From Eubacteriaceae bacterium UBA1433 (lineage in GTDB: Bacteria; Bacillota; Clostridia; Eubacteriales; UBA1433): a stretch of 11,350 bases of DNA. The notes under the pieces were generated by a model, which saw only the letters and a list, made by a program, of their open reading frames with translations, was not told the origin of the DNA and did no database searches. Location: positions 9,027 through 20,376 of the forward strand of contig DCTT01000003.1 of the NCBI GenBank assembly GCA_002329295.1. Direction: 5' to 3'. Positions 7,681-11,350 of the stretch are shown in pieces; position 1 is the stretch's first letter, and each line of letters begins with the position of its first letter. Position numbers and translations under genes: made by a program.

Positions 7681-9404
7681 GATACCGCCAATCCTTTCTG
7701 CTGCGAATCAAAAATCTCACGATATACTTCCGATTTTTCCAGCAACTCCCCATGCGTTCCTTTTGCGTCCACCCTTCCTTCTTCCATAACAATTATTTGA
7801 TCCGCATCCCGTATCGATGCCACCCGCTGCGCAATAATAATCGTGGTAACTCCTTTTAATTCTGCGCAAAATGTCTGCCGCAATTTTGCATCCGTCGTCA
7901 TGTCCACCGCACTGGTCGAATCATCCAAAATCAATATTTTGGGCTGTTTAATCAATGCACGCGCAATGGTCAATCGTTGTTTTTGACCGCCGGAAAAATT
8001 GTTTCCTCCCTGCTCCACCCTGTGATCAAGGCCGTCCTCATACTGAGATACAAATTCCCAGGCCTGTGCTTGTCGCAAAGCTTCAATGATTTTTTCATCC
8101 GTTACCTGTTCATCTCCCCATTGCATATTTGAACGAATGGTGCCCGAAACGAGTGTATTGTTCTGCAATACAAAACCGATCGCCTCTCTCAAAGCCGCCA
8201 AGCTGTAATTGCGTACATCCACGCCTCCTACCTTCACGCTGCCTTCGTCCACATCATAAAGCCGAGGTATCATTTGCACAAGGGTTGACTTAGACGAGCC
8301 CGTTGAACCGATAATGCCGATGACTTCTCCTGCCTGCAACGTAAGATGGATATTTTTCAGAATATTTTCACGATAACCGGGATATTTAAAGCTGACATTT
8401 TCAAAGACGATGCTGCCGTCCCTCACTTCTTGCACCGGATTGTCCGGCTCTTGAATCTCCGATTTTGTATGAATCACTTCAATCAGCCGATTGGTCGAAG
8501 CCGAAGCTCTCGTATACATCATAAAATACATGGACAACATCATCAACGCCATCATAATCTGCGAAATATATGTAATAAAGGCAATCAGATCCCCGCTTCC
8601 CATCGTGCCTGCCATCACCATTTTCCCGCCGAACCACAGCACGAAAATAATGCAAATATACACCACCAAAAACATCACTGGCATAAATGCCACAATCAAA
8701 TTAATCGCACGAATGGCCGTATCACGCAAATCTTTATTCCTCTCCATAAAAGCATCTTCCGATTCCTTTTGGCGGTTAAAAGATTTTATAACGCGTATGC
8801 CGGCAAGCTGCTCTTGCACCACCGCATTGACGCGGTCAATTTTTTCCTGCATCAGCTGAAACAACGGCATTGCCTTGCGCAAAATCACCACCAACGCCAA
8901 GGCCAAAGCCGGAATAGCGCCGAAAAATATCAGCGCCAGACGCCCATTGATATACAGCGCCATTATCAATGCGAAAATCATTAAAAACGGCGCACGAATG
9001 GCCATGCGCAACGACATCATCGTCACCTGTCCCACCTGTTCCGCATCCGTTGTCAATCGTGTAATCAACGAAGGAGCGCTGAGTTTATCGATATTGGCAA
9101 AAGAATATTGTTGAATTGATGCGTAAGCCGCTTTGCGAATTTCCGCCGCCGTGCCAAAGCCTGCCATAGCGCCGATATGAGAACTCCAGGTGCCCATTAC
9201 GCCGCCAAATAATGCCAGAGCGATCATAATCAATCCCATACGAATCACATATTGGCCGTCTGCGCCGGCAATGCCCACATCGACAATCTTGGCCATCAAT
9301 ACAGGAATAACAATATCGCTGGCCACTTCCAGAATCATCATAATCGGACTCAAAATTGCATATATCTTATATTTTTTTATGTAAGGCGCTAATTTTCGAA
9401 ACAT
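7677..9404 (-). CDS. ABC exporter half-transporter, degenerate-site subunit of a heterodimer
   Basis: This is the partner exporter subunit, 575 residues, with a six-helix membrane domain (about 15-300) and an ATPase domain. Walker A is G-S-T-G-S-S-K-S-T (366-374), with Ser where Gly is usual. The Q-loop Gln is 414 and the signature is F-S-G-G-Q (470-474, canonical at the core). Walker B reads L-I-L-D-D, with Asp495 in place of the catalytic Glu. The switch loop has Gln526 in place of His. These changes mark the non-hydrolysing site of heterodimeric exporters such as TM287/288, BmrCD and LmrCD. I chose the ATG at 9404 because AAGGAG (9410-9415) lies five bases before it. A TTG at 9437 would add 11 residues, has no ribosome site and is less likely. 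It is first in the operon, downstream of a promoter at 9458-9486. Confidence 0.9.
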   Translation of the reverse strand: MFRKLAPYIKKYKIYAILSPIMMILEVASDIVIPVLMAKIVDVGIAGADGQYVIRMGLIMIALALFGGVMGTWSSHIGAMAGFGTAAEIRKAAYASIQQYSFANIDKLSAPSLITRLTTDAEQVGQVTMMSLRMAIRAPFLMIFALIMALYINGRLALIFFGAIPALALALVVILRKAMPLFQLMQEKIDRVNAVVQEQLAGIRVIKSFNRQKESEDAFMERNKDLRDTAIRAINLIVAFMPVMFLVVYICIIFVLWFGGKMVMAGTMGSGDLIAFITYISQIMMALMMLSMYFMMYTRASASTNRLIEVIHTKSEIQEPDNPVQEVRDGSIVFENVSFKYPGYRENILKNIHLTLQAGEVIGIIGSTGSSKSTLVQMIPRLYDVDEGSVKVGGVDVRNYSLAALREAIGFVLQNNTLVSGTIRSNMQWGDEQVTDEKIIEALRQAQAWEFVSQYEDGLDHRVEQGGNNFSGGQKQRLTIARALIKQPKILILDDSTSAVDMTTDAKLRQTFCAELKGVTTIIIAQRVASIRDADQIIVMEEGRVDAKGTHGELLEKSEVYREIFDSQQKGLAVS

Positions 9405-9457
9405 GCTTACTCCTTGCCTATTCATCCATGTTGTCAAACAAAAAAGAAGTGCATTGT

Positions 9458-9486
9458 ATTATACCATCATTTCCTGTTTTTGTTGA
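9458..9486 (-). promoter_or_regulatory. Promoter of the ABC exporter / radical SAM operon
   Basis: On the - strand TCAACA (9481-9486) is followed after 17 bases by a perfect TATAAT (9458-9463). That box is preceded by TGG, forming an extended -10 (TGGTATAAT). Transcription should start near 9451, giving a leader of about 47 bases before the ATG at 9404. Confidence 0.7.
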
Positions 9487-9587
9487 TATTTTGCCGTTAT
9501 TCTTTTTGTTCAACCATTTTCTTTTTATTCTATCCGTTCTATCTTGCCATAGACTTCATTTCTTTCTCTGCAACTAATACAACCTGC

Positions 9588-9617
9588 TTTACCCAACCGA
9601 TAAAATTGTGCTATACT
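9588..9617 (+). promoter_or_regulatory. Promoter of the 66-residue protein gene
   Basis: TTTACC (9588-9593) and TATACT (9612-9617) are separated by 18 bases. The -10 carries the extended TGC prefix (TGCTATACT), which compensates for a moderate -35. The expected start is near 9624, giving a leader of roughly 60 bases. It diverges from the exporter promoter about 100 bases away. Confidence 0.6.
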
Positions 9618-9682
9618 ATAGATGTATTTTACAACAATTATGCTAAAAAATTTTGACTTCGAATCTATTTGGAGGAGAAAAA

Positions 9683-9883
9683 ATGGATGCCAGTAAAATT
9701 ATGTCGATTGAAGAATTTATCAAGCAGGCAAGAGCTTTAAATATGTCCGAAAAAGAAATTCAAAACCTTGTAGAAGCCGAAAAGCTGGCGATTGAATTTG
9801 GCGGTCATTTGCCCTTAGCCGATCTTTTGGCGGAACATCGTGGTATATCTCATCTCACCCAGCGAACGAAACATCTGTATTAA
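9683..9883 (+). CDS. Small protein of unknown function, 66 residues
   Basis: I do not recognise this protein. It is supported by an excellent ribosome site (GGAGGAG, 9671-9677, five bases before the ATG) and by an extended -10 promoter upstream. An in-frame ATG at 9653 would add 10 residues, but it lies upstream of the ribosome site and is unlikely. The sequence is soluble, charged and mostly helix-forming. There is a likely helix around residues 8-20 and another around 31-47 (S-E-K-E-I-Q-N-L-V-E-A-E-K-L), then a Gly-Gly-His turn and a basic tail ending T-K-H-L-Y. No cysteines, signal peptide or membrane segment are present. It stands alone between the divergent exporter operon and the MORN lipoprotein gene, so its context gives no clear role. 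No convincing terminator follows it, so read-through into the lipoprotein gene is possible. Confidence 0.7.
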   Translation: MDASKIMSIEEFIKQARALNMSEKEIQNLVEAEKLAIEFGGHLPLADLLAEHRGISHLTQRTKHLY

Positions 9884-10003
9884 CGGTTATGCGCACCGAA
9901 CCATGCTCCAAAACCTTCTCTTTTTTGCATTGTGCAATATAACACCCACGAAAGCATTGTCCGTTTCATTTGAAAGGTTATTTTTTAAAAGAGCAACACT
10001 ATC

Positions 10004-10813
10004 ATGAAAAAAACCGCCTGTTTTTTTATTATTGCCTGTTTTCTTTTTTTCTTTACAGCATGCAGTCAAAAAGTTGAACAGCAACAAACCACCTTGCATC
10101 TTTCTGTTGGAGAGCGCGTAGGCATCTATACCGGAGATGTGCATCGCAACGTCCCTCACGGTCAGGGAACTTTTGAGACAAAAAATAGCGAAGGCATCAC
10201 CTGGTCCTATGAAGGAAATTTTCAAAACGGCTTGTTTCACGGTCAAGGCAAAATGGTTTTTCCGACTCAGGTCTATGAGGGCACGTTCAAAAACGGCAAT
10301 TTGGTTAACGGGAAATATTTCGTAAATGGCCGATTGCTCTATGAAGGCGGCTTTAGTCCCGCCTCCAATCCTTATTTATACAGCGGCGAAGGCAAACTCT
10401 ATGACACAAAGGGAACGCTTCTCATAGAAGGCAAATTCGAAAACGGCCGCCCTGCAGACAAGCAACACCTGCTGTCTCTTTGTAAACAAATCCCCCCTGC
10501 AGTTTTGACGCAAAACAGCGAAGAGTATCTGAATCAGCTCATCACCGTCAACGGAAGCGTAAAAGCCATCCTCCCTCAAGTGGCCAAAAACGGCGAACTT
10601 TCACTGAACGGATATGTCATTGCGTTGGATAATCATATCCAAACAACTGCTCTTATCTACCACTATACTTCCGAGGCCGATCCCGTGATTCGTCTTGATG
10701 ATACTATTGTTGTATACGGCCAATCTGCGGGCCATGTCACTCATACCGCTGACGATGGAAACAATATAACCCTTCCGTCCATAACGGCCTTCTATGTCGA
10801 TTTAGCAGAATAA
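10004..10813 (+). CDS. MORN-repeat lipoprotein with a C-terminal OB-like domain
   Basis: This is a predicted surface lipoprotein of 269 residues. A lysine start and hydrophobic run (residues 1-19) end in F-T-A-C with Cys20 as the probable lipidation site; Phe at -3 is a weak lipobox match. Residues 42-150 hold four or five MORN-type repeats: Y-T-G-D...H-G-Q-G-T-F, Y-E-G-N-F-Q-N-G...H-G-Q-G-K, Y-E-G-T-F-K-N-G, Y-E-G-G-F and I-E-G-K-F-E-N-G. Residues about 155-269 form a second domain, predicted beta-rich. It includes I-T-V-N-G-S-V, then I-R-L-D-D-T-I-V-V-Y-G and a final L-P-S-I-T-A, which looks like an OB-fold module seen in other Firmicute lipoproteins. The ribosome site is weak: AAAAGAG lies about 12 bases from the ATG. 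MORN repeats are usually structural or lipid/protein-contact modules; the actual function is unknown. Confidence 0.8.
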   Translation: MKKTACFFIIACFLFFFTACSQKVEQQQTTLHLSVGERVGIYTGDVHRNVPHGQGTFETKNSEGITWSYEGNFQNGLFHGQGKMVFPTQVYEGTFKNGNLVNGKYFVNGRLLYEGGFSPASNPYLYSGEGKLYDTKGTLLIEGKFENGRPADKQHLLSLCKQIPPAVLTQNSEEYLNQLITVNGSVKAILPQVAKNGELSLNGYVIALDNHIQTTALIYHYTSEADPVIRLDDTIVVYGQSAGHVTHTADDGNNITLPSITAFYVDLAE

Positions 10814-10846
10814 AAATTACGGCCTGTCGGCCGTTTTTTATTCTGC
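10805..10846 (+). terminator. Long terminator hairpin spanning the MORN gene stop codon
   Basis: The core stem ACGGCC / GGCCGT (10819-10824 with 10829-10834) has a four-base loop and a T run (10835-10839). Outside it, 12 further bases (10805-10816) pair perfectly with 10835-10846, leaving only a two-base bulge. The 5' arm includes the TAA stop codon. The symmetry could also let it stop - strand transcription from the tRNA side. Confidence 0.8.
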
Positions 10847-11022
10847 TATCTTTTTCCACTTTTTCAATTCCATTACTTTTTTGAATGTTACTGCGCAAGA
10901 CCTCTCATTTCACCGCACCACGTCACCGATTGATTTGCTTTTTTTCAATGAGCAAATTCTTGAATGACTTTCTCCGTTCGGCATAATCATTGGAACAGGA
11001 AACAGAAGTGCTTTTTCATTAC
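10847..11022. other. Spacer between the lipoprotein gene and the tRNA cluster, no gene seen
   Basis: The region is T-rich on the + strand and lies between two terminators. A - strand frame of 62 codons crosses it, but it begins inside the tRNA-Lys gene and includes the terminator, so it is not a gene. I see no promoter pair, repeat or conserved RNA shape. Confidence 0.5.
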
Positions 11023-11055
11023 AAAAATCCGAACTCCTGTGAAAAGAGTTCGGAT
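11023..11055 (-). terminator. Terminator of the tRNA transcript
   Basis: On the - strand a perfect 10-base stem ATCCGAACTC / GAGTTCGGAT (11055-11046 with 11036-11027) has a nine-base loop and is followed by a short T run (11026-11023). It lies 11 bases after the tRNA-Lys CCA end. Confidence 0.8.
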
Positions 11056-11065
11056 AGATTGCGGC

Positions 11066-11141
11066 TGGTGATCCATCCGCGACTCGAACGCGGGACACCC
11101 TGATTAAAAGTCAGGTGCTCTACCGACTGAGCTAATGGATC
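11066..11141 (-). tRNA. tRNA-Lys (anticodon UUU)
   Basis: This is a complete 76-base tRNA with encoded CCA (11068-11066). The acceptor stem GATCCAT / ATGGATC is fully paired. The D arm carries the AGCTCAG...GGTAGAGC pattern. The anticodon stem CCTGA / TCAGG holds CT-TTT-AA, giving anticodon UUU for Lys codons AAA and AAG. The T loop is the usual TTCGAGT. It is the last gene of the tRNA cluster before a terminator and has its own promoter at 11171-11199. Confidence 0.95.
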
Positions 11142-11170
11142 ATGATATTAAAATTCAAAACAGCTATACT

Positions 11171-11199
11171 ATAATATATGATTCCTTTTGTGATGTCAA
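11171..11199 (-). promoter_or_regulatory. Promoter driving tRNA-Lys
   Basis: On the - strand a perfect TTGACA (11194-11199) is followed after 17 bases by TATTAT (11171-11176). It lies in the 69-base gap between tRNA-Gln and tRNA-Lys, so tRNA-Lys can be transcribed independently of the upstream tRNAs. Confidence 0.75.
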
Positions 11200-11210
11200 G
11201 AACAAAAAAG

Positions 11211-11285
11211 TGGCGGGGGCAGTAGGATTCGAACCTACGAATGACGGAGTCAGAGTCCGTTACCTTACCGCTTGGCGATGCCCCT
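11211..11285 (-). tRNA. tRNA-Gln (anticodon CUG)
   Basis: This is a complete 75-base tRNA with encoded CCA (11213-11211). The anticodon stem ACGGA / TCCGT holds CT-CTG-AC, giving anticodon CUG for codon CAG. The T arm is GTAGG-TTCGAAT-CCTAC. The discriminator is G73, usual for Gln. The acceptor stem pairs AGGGGCA with TGCCCCC, which leaves an A1-C72 mismatch at the end instead of the common U1-A72 pair. The D stem ends with a G-T wobble. The gene lies 30 bases after the next tRNA in the cluster and is probably co-transcribed with it. Confidence 0.9.
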
Positions 11286-11315
11286 AAATACATATTCAGC
11301 TGTTAAAAAACAAAT

Positions 11316-11350
11316 TGGCAGGGGCAGCAGGACTCGAACCTACGAATCAC
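11316..11350 (-). tRNA. Partial tRNA, probably tRNA-Gln (cut by window edge)
   Basis: Only the 3' part is present: the T arm (GTAGG-TTCGAGT-CCTGC), the acceptor 3' strand TGCCCCT, discriminator G and encoded CCA (11318-11316). The anticodon lies outside the window. The variable-loop and acceptor bases nearly match the complete tRNA-Gln next to it, so a second Gln tRNA (perhaps anticodon UUG) is the best guess. Confidence 0.7.

Noticed and set aside
8346..8984. A 212-codon + strand frame antisense to the first ABC gene
   Set aside because: Its composition is extremely rich in His, Asn and Gln, it has no ribosome site, and it lies wholly inside a well-supported gene on the other strand.
9405..9437. 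A TTG start at 9437 adding 11 residues to the first ABC subunit
   Set aside because: The ATG at 9404 has an AAGGAG site five bases upstream, and homologous exporters begin close to this point. The TTG has no ribosome site.
9653..9682. An upstream ATG at 9653 for the small protein
   Set aside because: The GGAGGAG site lies between the two ATGs and serves the one at 9683.
9925..9943. A TTGCA-TTG-TGCAA palindrome followed by TATAAC, considered as operator plus promoter for the MORN gene
   Set aside because: The palindrome is short and no acceptable -35 box lies 15-19 bases before TATAAC. It is too weak to annotate.
10910..11098. A 62-codon - strand frame across the tRNA-Lys end and its terminator
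   Set aside because: Its first third is the translated 3' half of a tRNA gene and it then covers the terminator hairpin. This is a common false call.
1..11350. Search for CRISPR repeats, insertion-sequence ends, attachment sites and phage genes
   Set aside because: No regularly spaced repeats, no transposase or integrase text, and no direct repeat beside the tRNA genes were seen.

Overview
The window looks like chromosomal DNA of an anaerobic, low-to-mid GC Firmicute (Bacillota), most likely a clostridial-type organism. Supporting signs are strong AGGAGG-type ribosome binding sites, TTGACA/TATAAT-type promoters, compact rho-independent terminators, tRNA genes with encoded CCA, a two-subunit oxygen-sensitive [4Fe-4S] dehydratase, a radical SAM enzyme of the coproporphyrinogen-oxidase family and a heterodimeric ABC exporter. 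No genus can be named from the sequence alone. I see no CRISPR array, insertion sequence, prophage gene or integrase.

Layout from left to right. (1) 1-1426: the 3' part of a PutP-type sodium/proline symporter gene (+), closed by a terminator. (2) 1534-2412: a single-gene unit (+) for an alpha/beta hydrolase (carboxylesterase or monoacylglycerol-lipase type), with its own promoter. It ends at a terminator shared with the convergent operon. (3) 2445-3973: a two-gene operon (-) for the alpha and beta subunits of an L(+)-tartrate dehydratase / class I fumarase-type hydro-lyase, with a 4-base ATGA overlap. (4) 3974-4540: a spacer holding a frameshifted remnant of a second alpha/beta hydrolase (-) and the terminator of the next operon. 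(5) 4541-9486: one apparent transcription unit (-). From a good promoter it runs through the two halves of a heterodimeric ABC exporter (ATGA overlap) and, after 44 bases, a HemN/HemW/HutW-like radical SAM protein. (6) 9588-9883: a small 66-residue protein of unknown function (+) with its own promoter. (7) 10004-10846: a MORN-repeat lipoprotein (+), ended by a long hairpin. (8) 11022-11350: a tRNA cluster (-), with tRNA-Lys(UUU), tRNA-Gln(CUG) and the 3' end of a third, Gln-like tRNA cut by the window edge.

How the parts may work together. The symporter and the dehydratase fit nutrient uptake and dicarboxylate metabolism. The clearest functional group is the five-kilobase ABC exporter / radical SAM unit. 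The exporter has the asymmetric signature of heterodimeric exporters: the degenerate ATP site combines Walker B Asp and switch-loop Gln from one subunit with an LSQGE signature from the other. The linked radical SAM protein belongs to a superfamily acting on or around tetrapyrroles, so a porphyrin/heme-handling role is a testable guess and not a conclusion. Nothing here is clearly a wholly new system. The most interesting items are that unit, the decayed hydrolase, the unusual first base pair of tRNA-Gln, the orphan small protein and the MORN lipoprotein.
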